A DNA stretch of 64,000 nt from Bradyrhizobium betae (GTDB lineage: Bacteria > Pseudomonadota > Alphaproteobacteria > Rhizobiales > Xanthobacteraceae). Positions within the stretch are counted from its first letter, which is position 1. Every line of letters starts with the position of its first letter. Shown here in pieces: positions 34,263 to 44,640 of this stretch. The DNA is taken from assembly GCF_004123905.1 (NCBI RefSeq), contig NZ_MZXW01000013.1, forward strand, positions 62,001 to 126,000. Reading direction: 5' to 3'. The translations under genes were made by a program, and so were the position numbers. The notes under the pieces are model-generated. The model was not told the origin of the DNA. It ran no database searches and was given only the letters and a program-made list of their open reading frames with translations.

Positions 34263-35861
34263 TTACTCGGTCTTGTCGATATTCCAGAACACCGGCGTCG
34301 CCGGGCCGTCGAGCACGCCGGTCAGCGATTTGCGCCAGGCGCTCGGCGACAGATACTGGCCGAGCGGCATGTAGAGCACCTGATCGTAGGCTTCCTTCTG
34401 GATCTCGGTCGCGATCTTCTTCTGCTCGTCGAGCGAGGCAGCACGAACGAAGGCGTCCTTGAGCTGTTCGATCCTGGCGTCCTCCGGCCAACCGAACCAG
34501 CCGCCCTTCTTGCCCTGCCCGCCGACAGCGACATTAGAGATCGGGTTGGAGGCGTCGGCGCTGACCCAGTTGGTGATGAACATGTTCCAGCCGCCCTCCT
34601 TCGGAGGCTTCATGCTGGCGCGCCGGCTCACCACCGTCTGCCAATCGGTGGCCTGCATATCGACCTTGAAGCCGGCGTCGCGCAGTTGCTGGGCCACCAC
34701 GATCGGTTGAGCCTTCAGCGTCAGCACGTCGCCCGGCGCCATCAGCACGACGGGTGTCCCGTCGTAACCGGACTCGGCGAGCGCCTTCCTGGCCGCAGCA
34801 ATGTCGCCGCCCTTCGCCAGCGTCTCGCCGCCAACCTCTGTCGCGAACGGCGTGTCGCAGATGAAGGCCGCGGCACACGTCTTGTAGTATTTGGGATTGC
34901 CGATCAACGCATCGAGCACGTCCTTTTGCTTGACCGCCAGGAAGGCCGCGCGGCGGATTTTGACGTTGTCGAAGGGCGGATGAAGGAAGTTCATCCGAGC
35001 GCCGGTCTGGAATCCGAACTTGTTCAGAATCTCGATCTTGAGGTCCTTGTCGGCTTCGATGGCGGGCAACATTTCGATGGCGGGAACTTCCATGAAATCG
35101 ATGTCGCCCGACTGAAGCGCATTCAACGCCGTCTGCGCGTCCGGCATCGTGATCCACTCGACGCGGTCGACCTTCACCACTTTGCCGCCGGCGGTCCAGC
35201 TCGCCGGCTCCTTGCGCGGCACGTAGTCGGTGTTCTTGACATAGATCGACTTCACCCCGGGCTGGAATTCAGCCTGCACGAACTTGAAGGGGCCGGAGCC
35301 GATCTGCTCGGGGATCTGCTTTTCCACCGGCGTCTCGGCGAGACGCTTCGGCATCATGAAAGCGACCCGCGAGGACGGCTTGCCGATCGATTCCAGCACG
35401 AGCGCGTACGGCTCCTTCAGCTTCAGCGTGATGGTCCTGGGATCGGTCGCCTCAATGCTCGCGGTGAACAGCATCATCTGCTGCCCCATGCCATCGACCG
35501 CGGCCCAGCGCTTCAGGGAGGCAACGCAATCTTCCGCAGTGACCGGCGTACCGTCATGCCACTTCAGGCCGTCGCGCAGCGTGAAGGTGTAGGTCAGCTT
35601 GTCGTCGGAGATCGTCCAGTCCGCCATCTGCGGCTGGATCTTGAAGTTCGAATCCGTCGCGATGAGCGTGTCATAGACCATGTAACCATGATCACGCGAG
35701 ATATAGGCGCTGGTGAAGATCGGATCGAGGACACGCAGATCCGAATGCATCACGGCGGTAATGGTCTTGCCTGCGGCCAGAACTGGCGAGGCCAGTGCCG
35801 AAAACGCCACCACCGAAAGCGCAAGTCTGGAGGCGAACGCACGACGCATAAGTCGGAACAT
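34263..35861 (-). CDS. ABC transporter substrate-binding protein, family 5 (peptide type), copy 2
   Basis: The 532-residue product starts at ATG 35861 after AAGGAGAG; longer upstream frame is coincidental overlap with the terminator region. It has a signal peptide, RLALSVVAFSALASPVLAAG. The body shows SBP_bac_5 motifs: HSDLRVLDPIFTSAYISRDH, GYMVYDTLIATDSNFKIQPQ, LRDGLKWHDGTPVTAEDCVA and IGSGPFKFVQAEFQPGVKSI. It is about 80% identical by eye to the copy upstream (35972-37579). It should be periplasmic and bind peptides or similar compounds for the Dpp-type permeases at 40.8-44.3 kb, though the genes are not contiguous. Confidence 0.92.
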   Translation of the reverse strand: MFRLMRRAFASRLALSVVAFSALASPVLAAGKTITAVMHSDLRVLDPIFTSAYISRDHGYMVYDTLIATDSNFKIQPQMADWTISDDKLTYTFTLRDGLKWHDGTPVTAEDCVASLKRWAAVDGMGQQMMLFTASIEATDPRTITLKLKEPYALVLESIGKPSSRVAFMMPKRLAETPVEKQIPEQIGSGPFKFVQAEFQPGVKSIYVKNTDYVPRKEPASWTAGGKVVKVDRVEWITMPDAQTALNALQSGDIDFMEVPAIEMLPAIEADKDLKIEILNKFGFQTGARMNFLHPPFDNVKIRRAAFLAVKQKDVLDALIGNPKYYKTCAAAFICDTPFATEVGGETLAKGGDIAAARKALAESGYDGTPVVLMAPGDVLTLKAQPIVVAQQLRDAGFKVDMQATDWQTVVSRRASMKPPKEGGWNMFITNWVSADASNPISNVAVGGQGKKGGWFGWPEDARIEQLKDAFVRAASLDEQKKIATEIQKEAYDQVLYMPLGQYLSPSAWRKSLTGVLDGPATPVFWNIDKTE

Positions 35862-35894
35862 TGAAGCTCTCCTTGCAAGTTCTTCCGGCAAACG

Positions 35895-35918
35895 GCGCCG
35901 CTGATGACAGCGGCGCCG
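35895..35918 (-). terminator. perfect 10-bp hairpin between the two substrate-binding genes
   Basis: GGCGCCGCTG, loop ATGA, CAGCGGCGCC. No T-run follows on the minus strand, so it may protect the 3' end of the first gene's mRNA or attenuate rather than terminate. A degraded version of the same element lies at 34197-34220 after the second gene. Confidence 0.55.
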
Positions 35919-35971
35919 CATGATGATCGGGACCAAAGCGCGGCACGCGCCTTTGGCCTTATCGGCTTGCC

Positions 35972-37579
35972 TTACTCGGACTTGTCGATGTTCCAGAACA
36001 CCGGGGTCGCCGGGCCGTCGAGCACGCCGGAGAGCGACTTCCGCCACGCGCTCGGCGCCAGGTACTGGCCGAGCGGCACGTAGATCACCTGGTCGTAGGC
36101 TTCCTTCTGGATCTCGGTCGCGATCTTCTTCTGATCGTCGAGCGAGGCGGCACGGACGAAATCGTCCTTGAGCTTCTCGATCTTGGCGTTCTCCGCCCAG
36201 CCGAACCAGCCCTTCTTGCCCTGCCCGCCGATCGAGAGGTTGGAGATCGGGTTGGACACGTCGGCGCTGACCCAGTTGGTGAAGAACATGTTCCAGCCGC
36301 CCTCCTTCGGGGGCTTCTGGCTGGCTCTGCGGCTCACCACCGTCTGCCAGTCGGTCGCCTGCGCGTCGACCTTGAAGCCGGCCTCACGGAGCAGCTGCAC
36401 CGCCACCGTCGGCTGCGCCTTCAGCGTGACGACGTCACCGGGCACCATGACCACGACGGGGGTGCCGTCATAGCCGGATTCGGCGAGCGCCTTCTTGGCT
36501 TCCGCCATGCCGTTGCCCTTCACCAGCGATTCCGAGCCGACGTCGGTCGCAAACGGGGTGTCGCAGATGAAGAAGGCACCGCAGACCTTGTAGTATTTGG
36601 GATTGCCGACGAGCGCGTCGAGCACGTCCTTCTGGTTCATCGCCAGAAGTGCTGCACGGCGGACCTTCGGATTGTCGAAGGGCGGATAGAGGAAGTTCAT
36701 GCGGCCGAGGGTCTGGTAGCCGAACTTGTTCAGGGTATCGACCTTGAGGTCGGCATTGCCTTCAAGCACCGGCAGCATGTCCCACGGCGGCACTTCCATG
36801 AAGTCGATGTCGCCCGATTGCAGCGCGTTCACCGCGGTCTGCGCGTCCGGCATGGTGATCCACTCGACGCGGTCGACCTTCACCACTTTGCCGCCGGCGG
36901 TCCAGCTCGACGGCTCCTTGCGCGGCACGTAGTCGGTGTTCTTGACGTAGACCGCCTTCACGCCGGGCTGGAATTCGCCCTGCACGAACTTGAAGGGGCC
37001 GGAGCCGATCTGCTCGGGGATCTGCTTGTCCGGCGGCGTTTCGGCGATACGCTTCGGCATCATGAAGGGCACGCGCGAGGACGGCTTGCCGATCGATTCG
37101 AGCACGAGGCCGTAGGGCTCCTTCAGCTTCAGCGTGATGGTCTTGGCGTCGGTCGCCTCGATGCTGGCCGTGAAGGTCATCATCTGCTGGCCCATGCCGT
37201 CGACGGCGGCCCAGCGCTTGAGCGAGGCGACGCAGTCTTCCGCCGTCACCGGCGCGCCGTCATGCCATTTGAGGCCGTCGCGCAACGTGAAGGTGTAGGT
37301 GAGCTTGTCGTCGGAGACCTTCCAGTCCGCCATCTGCGGCTGGATCTTGAAGCTCGAATCCGTCGTGATCAGCGTGTCGTAGACCATGTAGCCATGGTCA
37401 CGCGTGATGTAGGCGGTGGTGAAGATCGGATCGATGATGCGCAGATCCGAATGCATCACCGCGGTGATGGTCTTGCCTGCCGCAAATACCGGCGAGGCCA
37501 TCGCCGTGGACAGCGCGACGACCGACAGCGCAAGTGTGGAAGCGAACGCGCGTCGCCCCCGGCGCATCAAGCTCAACAT
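35972..37579 (-). CDS. ABC transporter substrate-binding protein, family 5 (peptide type), copy 1
   Basis: The 535-residue product has signal peptide FASTLALSVVALSTAMASPV then FAAGKTI. It carries the SBP_bac_5 landmarks HSDLRIIDPIFTTAYITRDH, GYMVYDTLITTDSSFKIQPQ and LRDGLKWHDGAPVTAEDCVA. The main differences from the downstream copy cluster in the ligand-binding half: PPWDMLPVLEGNADLKVDTL and RMNFLYPPFDNPKVRRAALL. That pattern suggests the two have different ligand preferences. It is divergent from the M20 peptidase gene, sharing a 268-base region (37580-37847). Confidence 0.93.
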   Translation of the reverse strand: MLSLMRRGRRAFASTLALSVVALSTAMASPVFAAGKTITAVMHSDLRIIDPIFTTAYITRDHGYMVYDTLITTDSSFKIQPQMADWKVSDDKLTYTFTLRDGLKWHDGAPVTAEDCVASLKRWAAVDGMGQQMMTFTASIEATDAKTITLKLKEPYGLVLESIGKPSSRVPFMMPKRIAETPPDKQIPEQIGSGPFKFVQGEFQPGVKAVYVKNTDYVPRKEPSSWTAGGKVVKVDRVEWITMPDAQTAVNALQSGDIDFMEVPPWDMLPVLEGNADLKVDTLNKFGYQTLGRMNFLYPPFDNPKVRRAALLAMNQKDVLDALVGNPKYYKVCGAFFICDTPFATDVGSESLVKGNGMAEAKKALAESGYDGTPVVVMVPGDVVTLKAQPTVAVQLLREAGFKVDAQATDWQTVVSRRASQKPPKEGGWNMFFTNWVSADVSNPISNLSIGGQGKKGWFGWAENAKIEKLKDDFVRAASLDDQKKIATEIQKEAYDQVIYVPLGQYLAPSAWRKSLSGVLDGPATPVFWNIDKSE

Positions 37580-37847
37580 AAAAGTTCTCCTGACGTGAAA
37601 CTGGTCAAAGGCAGGTTATTGGTTGAGCATTCGGTTCGTTCCTTAGGCGAACTAACCTCATGCAATGCCTTTATCTTTTCGAGACTTGCAGACAGTCTTG
37701 AGCGCGTCAATCCGGTTTCGCTGCAAGCCCTTGCGGCGTGCGCACGGGCTCCACAAGGATCGGTTTCGCTCTACAAAGCTCTCCGCTTGTCCTGCCCTGC
37801 GCCAATGCAATGCGCGTTCCATCTTTCGCAGCTTGAGAGACATTAAG

Positions 37848-38978
37848 ATGAATCCAGCCAATCTTCCCTTCGATTCCGAGGCGATGCTCGAAGGCCTGCG
37901 CACCTGGGTGGAATGCGAAAGCCCGACCTGGGACGCAAGCGCCGTTAACCGCATGCTCGATATCGCAGCGCGGGATATGGCAATCATGGGTGCGACGATC
38001 GAACGCATCGGCGGCCGTCAGGGCTTTGGCGGCGTCATCCGCGCGCGTTTCCCGCATCCGAAGCAGGGTGAGCCGGGCATTCTGATCGCCGGACACATGG
38101 ATACCGTTCACCCGGTCGGCACCATCGAGAAGCTGAAATGGCGGCGCGAGGGCAACAAATGCTACGGCCCCGGCATCTACGACATGAAAGGCGGCAACTA
38201 CCTCTCGCTGGAAGCGATCCGGCAACTGGCGCGCGCCTCCTTCACGACGCCGTTGCCGATTACCATCCTGTTCACGCCCGACGAAGAAGTCGGCACGCCC
38301 TCGACGCGCGACATCATCGAAGCGGAAGCCGCGCGCAACAAATATGTGCTGGTGCCCGAGCCCGGCCGCGCCGACAACGGCGTCACCACCGGACGTTACG
38401 CCATTGCGCGCTTCAATCTTGAAGCGACAGGACGCCCGAGCCACGCCGGCGCAACGCTGTCGGCAGGACGCTCGGCAATCCGCGAGATGGCGCGCCAGAT
38501 TCTCGCGATTGACGCCATGACGACGGAGGACTGCACCTTCTCGGTCGGTGTCGTGCATGGCGGACAATGGGTCAATTGCGTTGCCACGACCGCCACCGGC
38601 GAGGCGCTGTCCATGGCCAAGCGCCAGGCCGATCTTGATCGCGGCGTCGAGCGCATGCTGGCGCTCTCGGGCACGGCGAATGACGTCACTTTCAAGGTGA
38701 CGCGCGGCGTGACCCGTCCGGTGTGGGAGCCGGATGCCGGCACCATGGCGCTCTACGAGAAGGCGCGCGGCATCGCCGAGTCGCTCGGCGCGAAGCTGCC
38801 ACACGCAAGCTCAGGTGGCGGCTCCGACGGCAACTTTACAGGCGCGATGGGCATCCCGACTCTCGACGGCCTCGGCGTGCGCGGCGGCAATGGCCACACG
38901 CTGGAGGAATTCATCGAGGTCGACAGTCTGGTCGAACGCGGCCGCTTGATGGCAGGGCTGCTCGCGACGCTTGAATAA
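37848..38978 (+). CDS. M20 family metallopeptidase (glutamate carboxypeptidase-like)
   Basis: From ATG 37848 (MNPANLPFDSEAMLEGLRTW) the product has 376 residues. The dinuclear zinc site is visible: His and Asp in LIAGHMDTVHPVG, the bridging Asp in GPGIYDMKGGNYLSLEAIRQ, the catalytic pair in LFTPDEEVGTPSTRD (EE), an Asp/Glu in VPEPGRADNG and the final His in VRGGNGHTLEEF. The dimerisation (lid) domain lies in between (ATGRPSHAGATLSAGRSAIR). It resembles carboxypeptidase G2 (cpg2), which releases C-terminal glutamate. Here a peptide or N-acyl-amino acid substrate fits the transporter context. Confidence 0.92.
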   Translation: MNPANLPFDSEAMLEGLRTWVECESPTWDASAVNRMLDIAARDMAIMGATIERIGGRQGFGGVIRARFPHPKQGEPGILIAGHMDTVHPVGTIEKLKWRREGNKCYGPGIYDMKGGNYLSLEAIRQLARASFTTPLPITILFTPDEEVGTPSTRDIIEAEAARNKYVLVPEPGRADNGVTTGRYAIARFNLEATGRPSHAGATLSAGRSAIREMARQILAIDAMTTEDCTFSVGVVHGGQWVNCVATTATGEALSMAKRQADLDRGVERMLALSGTANDVTFKVTRGVTRPVWEPDAGTMALYEKARGIAESLGAKLPHASSGGGSDGNFTGAMGIPTLDGLGVRGGNGHTLEEFIEVDSLVERGRLMAGLLATLE

Positions 38979-39071
38979 TTAAATCAATTCGGCACTGCAC
39001 AATACGTTGGCAGCCGCGGTTGAAATTTAGCCTTGTCTAAAAATGAGGCGCATCGTACTGCTCCCGGGTCC

Positions 39072-39288
39072 ACGCGACGATGCGGGAGAGATCGTGACGA
39101 CAGCTTCGGCTTTCGTGACGGCGCCGACGGAGCAACCGCCCCGGAAACTCTCAGGCAAAAGGACTGTATCGTCAGGACGATCTGGAGAGAGACGGCACGA
39201 TTTTGCAAATCGTGACGTCCACCGAAGGGGATAGTCCGTTGCGAAATCCGCAACGGATCAAGCTCTCAGGTAACCGTGACAGATGGGG
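39072..39288 (+). promoter_or_regulatory. tandem glycine riboswitch (two aptamers) upstream of dadA-like gene
   Basis: Aptamer 1 runs from GCGGGAGAG (39082-39090), with GGAAACTCTCAGGCAAAAGG at 39143-39162. Aptamer 2 runs from GGAGAGAGA (39184-39192), with CACCGAAGGGG (39220-39230) and CTCTCAGG (39263-39270), ending ACAGATGGGG (39279-39288). These are the conserved gcvT-type sequence elements, in the cooperative two-aptamer arrangement. It ends 64 bases before the start of the D-amino-acid dehydrogenase gene, which it should regulate in response to glycine. It lies in the 375-base gap 38979-39352. Confidence 0.92.
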
Positions 39289-39289
39289 C

Positions 39290-39315
39290 GCCGCCAACGG
39301 CCTTTGGCCGGCGGT
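39290..39315 (+). promoter_or_regulatory. candidate expression-platform hairpin after the riboswitch
   Basis: Two stem blocks, GCCGCC/GGCGGT and GGCC/GGCC, close a TTT loop, with a three-base bulge (AAC) on the left side. It starts two bases after the second aptamer's closing strand and precedes the start codon by 37 bases. There is no T-run, so control of translation or Rho access is more likely than intrinsic termination. Role inferred from position. Confidence 0.5.
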
Positions 39316-39352
39316 TAGCCGACTCTAACTCACGGGAGCCCCGAGACCAGCC

Positions 39353-40654
39353 ATGACCCATATCGCCATCATCGGCGCCGGCATCACCGGCGTGACGACT
39401 GCCTATGCCCTCCTCGAACGCGGCTACAAAGTGACGGTGCTCGACAAGCACCGCTACGCCGCGATGGAGACCTCCTTCGCCAATGGCGGACAGCTCTCCG
39501 CCAGCAATGCCGAAGTGTGGAACAGCACCGCAACGATCCTCAAAGGCCTGCGCTGGATGTTCCGGCGCGATGCGCCGCTGCTGATGAACCCGCGGCCGAA
39601 CTGGCACAAATATTCCTGGATGAGCGAGTTCGTCGCCAATATCGGCAACTACCGCGCCAATACCATCGAGACCACCCGGCTCGCGATCGAAGCCCGCAAG
39701 CATCTGTTCGAGATCGCGGAACGCGAAGGCATCGACTTCGACCTCGAACGCCGCGGCATCCTCCACATCTATCACGACAAGAAGGGTTTTGAATCCGGCC
39801 TGCGCGTCAACGCGCTGTTGCAGGAAGGCGGGCTCGATCGCCGCCCGGTGACGCCGGAAGAAATCCGCGCCATCGAGCCGACGCTGCGCAAAGACTATTA
39901 CGGCGGCTTCTACACGCCGTCGGACGCGACCGGCGATATCCACAAGTTCACGCGCGGGCTTGCAGAGGCCTGCAAGCGTCGTGGCGCAACCTTCATCCAC
40001 GAAGTCAACATCGACTCCATCGCGCAAGCCCAAGGCGGCTTTGTCATCGGCTGGGATGATCTTGCTGCAAGCGATGCTGTCCCGTCCTCGCGCGGCATGC
40101 TGAAGGCGGATGGTGTCGTGGTCTGCGCCGGCGTTGCCAGCCGCCACTTCGCCGCTCTCCTCGACGAGCGCGTCAACGTCTATCCCGTGAAGGGCTACTC
40201 GATCACCGTGCAGCTCGACACCGCCGAAAGCCGCAACGCGACGCCGACCGTCAGCCTGCTCGATGAGGCCGCCAAGATCGTCACCAGCCGGCTCGGCGCG
40301 GATCGATTTCGGGTTGCGGGCACGGCCGAGTTCAACGACTTCAACCGCGACATCCGTGCCGACCGCGTGCAGCCGCTGGTCGACTGGGTGCGCAGCAATT
40401 TTCCGGCTGTCGAGACGTCGCGCGTTATCCCGTGGGCCGGGCTGCGGCCGATGATGCCGAACATGATGCCGGTGGTCCGCGCAGGGCGGATGCCGGGCGT
40501 GTTCTTCAACACCGGCCACGGCCATCTCGGCTGGACCCTGTCGGCCGCCACTGCGCAGATGATTGCCGGAACCATCGACGGCTGGCGCGGGCTCAACGCA
40601 CCGCCGACCGCACCCTCACTCAGGGTTGAGCGCGAGCTGCGTCATGCATCCTAA
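39353..40654 (+). CDS. dadA: FAD-dependent D-amino acid dehydrogenase (small subunit type)
   Basis: The 433-residue product starts MTHIAIIGAGITGVTTAYAL, with the ADP-binding Rossmann motif GxGxxG at the start. It carries the DAO-family landmarks SFANGGQLSASNAEVWN, YPVKGYSITVQLDTAESRNA, and NTGHGHLGWTLSAATAQMIA near the C-terminus. The family oxidatively deaminates D-amino acids (D-alanine best) at the inner face of the membrane and passes electrons to the respiratory chain. The gene is preceded by a glycine riboswitch and followed by Dpp-type transporter genes. It is longer and richer in DadA signatures than glycine oxidase (ThiO, ~370 aa), but glycine use cannot be excluded. Confidence 0.9.
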   Translation: MTHIAIIGAGITGVTTAYALLERGYKVTVLDKHRYAAMETSFANGGQLSASNAEVWNSTATILKGLRWMFRRDAPLLMNPRPNWHKYSWMSEFVANIGNYRANTIETTRLAIEARKHLFEIAEREGIDFDLERRGILHIYHDKKGFESGLRVNALLQEGGLDRRPVTPEEIRAIEPTLRKDYYGGFYTPSDATGDIHKFTRGLAEACKRRGATFIHEVNIDSIAQAQGGFVIGWDDLAASDAVPSSRGMLKADGVVVCAGVASRHFAALLDERVNVYPVKGYSITVQLDTAESRNATPTVSLLDEAAKIVTSRLGADRFRVAGTAEFNDFNRDIRADRVQPLVDWVRSNFPAVETSRVIPWAGLRPMMPNMMPVVRAGRMPGVFFNTGHGHLGWTLSAATAQMIAGTIDGWRGLNAPPTAPSLRVERELRHAS

Positions 40655-40719
40655 GTGGTTGAAGCGGGAGGCTGGCGGTCCTTGCGACCGCCCTGCCCTT
40701 GGCACACAATTTGCCCCGA

Positions 40720-40744
40720 AAAGCCGGCATCTCCGGCCGGCTTT
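40720..40744 (+). terminator. possible terminator hairpin after dadA
   Basis: AAAGCCGG and CCGGCTTT pair around a nine-base loop; only three T follow. It lies 66 bases after the dadA stop and 90 bases before the first permease gene, so the permeases may have their own promoter or be read through. Confidence 0.45.
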
Positions 40745-40833
40745 CCAGCCCGAATGACAGGCGCGCATGATAGACAAGATCGAATCCACGGGCGCCCTGG
40801 GGCCCCACAAGTTCCGCAGCCGGAGATAGGTGC

Positions 40834-41775
40834 ATGCTAGGTTATCTCATTCGCCGCGTTCTGGCCGCGGTGCCCGTGATGGGCGTCGTCGCGCTGTTCG
40901 TGTTCCTGTTGCTACGGCTGACCCCGGGCGATCCCGCAGCGATTCTCGCCGGCGACAACGCGACACCGGAACGGCTCGAGCGCATCCGCGAGTCGCTCGG
41001 CCTCAACGAGCCGCTGATCGTGCAGTTCATCACCTGGGTGAACAAGCTGCTGCACGGCGATCTCGGGACCTCGCTGATCTCCAATCTGCCGGTCGTGAAG
41101 ATGATCAGCCAGCGCATGGAGCCGTCGATCTCGATCGCGCTCTCGACCATCATCCTCGCCGTCATCGTCGCGGTGCCGCTCGGCGTCGTCGCGGCATGGA
41201 AGCACGGCACCTGGATCGACCGCTTCGTGATGGGCCTCTCCGTGCTCGGCTTCTCGGTGCCGGTGTTCGTGGTCGGCTACATCCTGATCGAGGTCTTCGC
41301 GATCGACCTGCGTTGGGTGCCGGTGCAGGGCTTCCGCAGCATCTTTAACGGTTTCGGCCCGTTCTTCGAGCGCATCATCCTGCCGACTTGCGCGCTCTCC
41401 TTCATCTATATCGCGCTGATCGCGCGCATGACGCGGGCAGCGATGCTCGACGTGCTGGGTGAAGACTACGTCCGCACCGCACGCGCGAAGGGCATCAACG
41501 AAGTCGCCGTGATGATGCGGCATGCGCTACGCAACGCGGCCGTGCCCGTGATCACCGTGATCGGCACCGGCTTTGCGCTGCTGATCTCCGGCGTCGTCGT
41601 CACCGAGAGCGTGTTCAACATCCCCGGCATCGGCCGTCTGACGGTCGATGCGGTGCTGGCGCGTGACTATCCGGTGATCCAGGCGATGATCCTGCTGACC
41701 TCGCTGATCTACGTCGTCGTCAATCTCCTGATCGATGTCGCCTACACGCTGCTCGATCCCCGTATCAGGTACTAG
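40834..41775 (+). CDS. ABC transporter permease, DppB type
   Basis: This 313-residue protein has six membrane helices. It shows the DppB N-terminus LIRRVLAAVPVMGVVALFVF, the extracytoplasmic motif LTPGDPAAILAGDNATPERL, and the EAA loop that contacts the ATPase: MLDVLGEDYVRTARAKGINE. The C-terminus GLLVTESVFNIPGIGRL-like (actual VVVTESVFNIPGIGRLTVDA) is typical. It forms the membrane channel with the DppC-type protein encoded 20 bases downstream. The ligand is probably a di- or oligopeptide supplied by one of the substrate-binding proteins encoded at 34-37.6 kb. Confidence 0.93.
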   Translation: MLGYLIRRVLAAVPVMGVVALFVFLLLRLTPGDPAAILAGDNATPERLERIRESLGLNEPLIVQFITWVNKLLHGDLGTSLISNLPVVKMISQRMEPSISIALSTIILAVIVAVPLGVVAAWKHGTWIDRFVMGLSVLGFSVPVFVVGYILIEVFAIDLRWVPVQGFRSIFNGFGPFFERIILPTCALSFIYIALIARMTRAAMLDVLGEDYVRTARAKGINEVAVMMRHALRNAAVPVITVIGTGFALLISGVVVTESVFNIPGIGRLTVDAVLARDYPVIQAMILLTSLIYVVVNLLIDVAYTLLDPRIRY

Positions 41776-41795
41776 GGCCAAGGATAACAACAACA

Positions 41796-42682
41796 ATGAC
41801 GGTCGATAGCCTCCCCCAGTCCTCCATTCCGATCACCTCGCCGCTACGGCCGCGTTTCGGCTTCCTCACCTCGACGCCGATCATCGCGGCGGCCACGATC
41901 CTGCTCGCGCTGATCGTGCTGGTCTCGATCCTGGCGCCGCTGATCGCGCCGCATGATCCGATCCAGCTTGCGCCGTCGCAACGGTTGAAGCCCTCCTCCG
42001 CGCAGTTCCTGCTCGGCACCGACGCGTACGGACGTGACCTCTTGTCGCGCGTCATCTATGGCGGCCGCATCTCGCTTCTGATCGGCATCGGCTCGGCGAT
42101 CCTTGCGGTCGTCATCGGGCTTGCGATCGGCCTCGTCTCCGGCTTCTTCAAGCTGGTCGACTCGGTCCTGATGCGCGTCATGGACGGCCTGATGGCGATG
42201 CCGAGCATTTTGCTCGCGATCGCCGTCGTGTCGCTGTCGGGCGCCAGCATCTGGACCGTGCTGGTGGCGATCACAATTCCTGAAATCCCGCGCGTGGCGC
42301 GTCTGGTGCGCTCGGTCGTGCTGTCCGCGCGCGAAGAACCTTATGTCGAAGCCGCGATCTCGGTCGGCTCAAGCTTGCCGAAAATCATGTGGCGCCATCT
42401 GGTGCCGAACACGATCGCGCCGCTGATCGTCCAGGGCACCTATGTCTGTGCGTCGGCGATCCTCACCGAAGCCATCCTCTCCTTCCTCGGCGCCGGCATC
42501 TCGCCGGAGACGCCGACCTGGGGCAACATCATGGCCGAAGGCCGCCAGTATTTTCAGCTCAAGCCGACGCTGATCTTCTGGCCGGGCCTGCTGCTCTCGA
42601 TCGCCATCCTCAGCATCAATCTGATCGGCGACGCCGCCCGCGACGCACTCGATCCGCGCATGAAGCAGCGGGAAGGCAAGTG

Positions 42683-42683
<1 letters not shown>
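41796..42683 (+). CDS. ABC transporter permease, DppC type
   Basis: This 295-residue protein has six membrane helices. After the N-terminal helix it shows the DppC marker QFLLGTDAYGRDLLSRVIYG, and the EAA loop SAREEPYVEAAISVGSSLPK. The C-terminal half has ILTEAILSFLGAGISPETPT and PTWGNIMAEGRQYF, both strongly conserved in the family. Its stop codon overlaps the ATG of the ATPase gene (ATGA), so translation is coupled. Confidence 0.94.
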
Positions 42684-44347
<1,664 letters not shown>

Positions 44348-44360
44348 CGGCACTCACCGG

Positions 44361-44489
44361 TGTCGTCCCTGCGAAAGCAGGGACCCATACCGCGGAATTT
44401 GTCGATCGCGCGTGGTGCAAATCCCGAACGACCGGCCTCGCCAAACTCCTCCCTGGGGTTATGGGTCCCCGCGTTCGCGGGGACGACAC
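44361..44489. repeat. intergenic palindrome family D
   Basis: The left arm TGTCGTCCCTGCGAAAGCAG and GGGACCCAT face ATGGGTCCCC and GCGAACGCGG-like right arm ending GGGGACGACAC. The arms also form local hairpins (CCCTGCgaaaGCAGGG and CCCCGCgttcGCGGGG). It fills much of the gap 44348-44640. Confidence 0.75.
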
Positions 44490-44640
44490 TGAGAATTTGG
44501 AAGCGCCTTCTCAAGACAACCCGCATCCGCAGCATTCCCAAAACAGCTTGAGGCCATGCGCGGCGCGATTGCTTCCCGGCTTGCTCTCGCCGCAAGCACA
44601 GGGCTAACGTCGCGCACTTTCAATCGCCTGGACTGAATTG

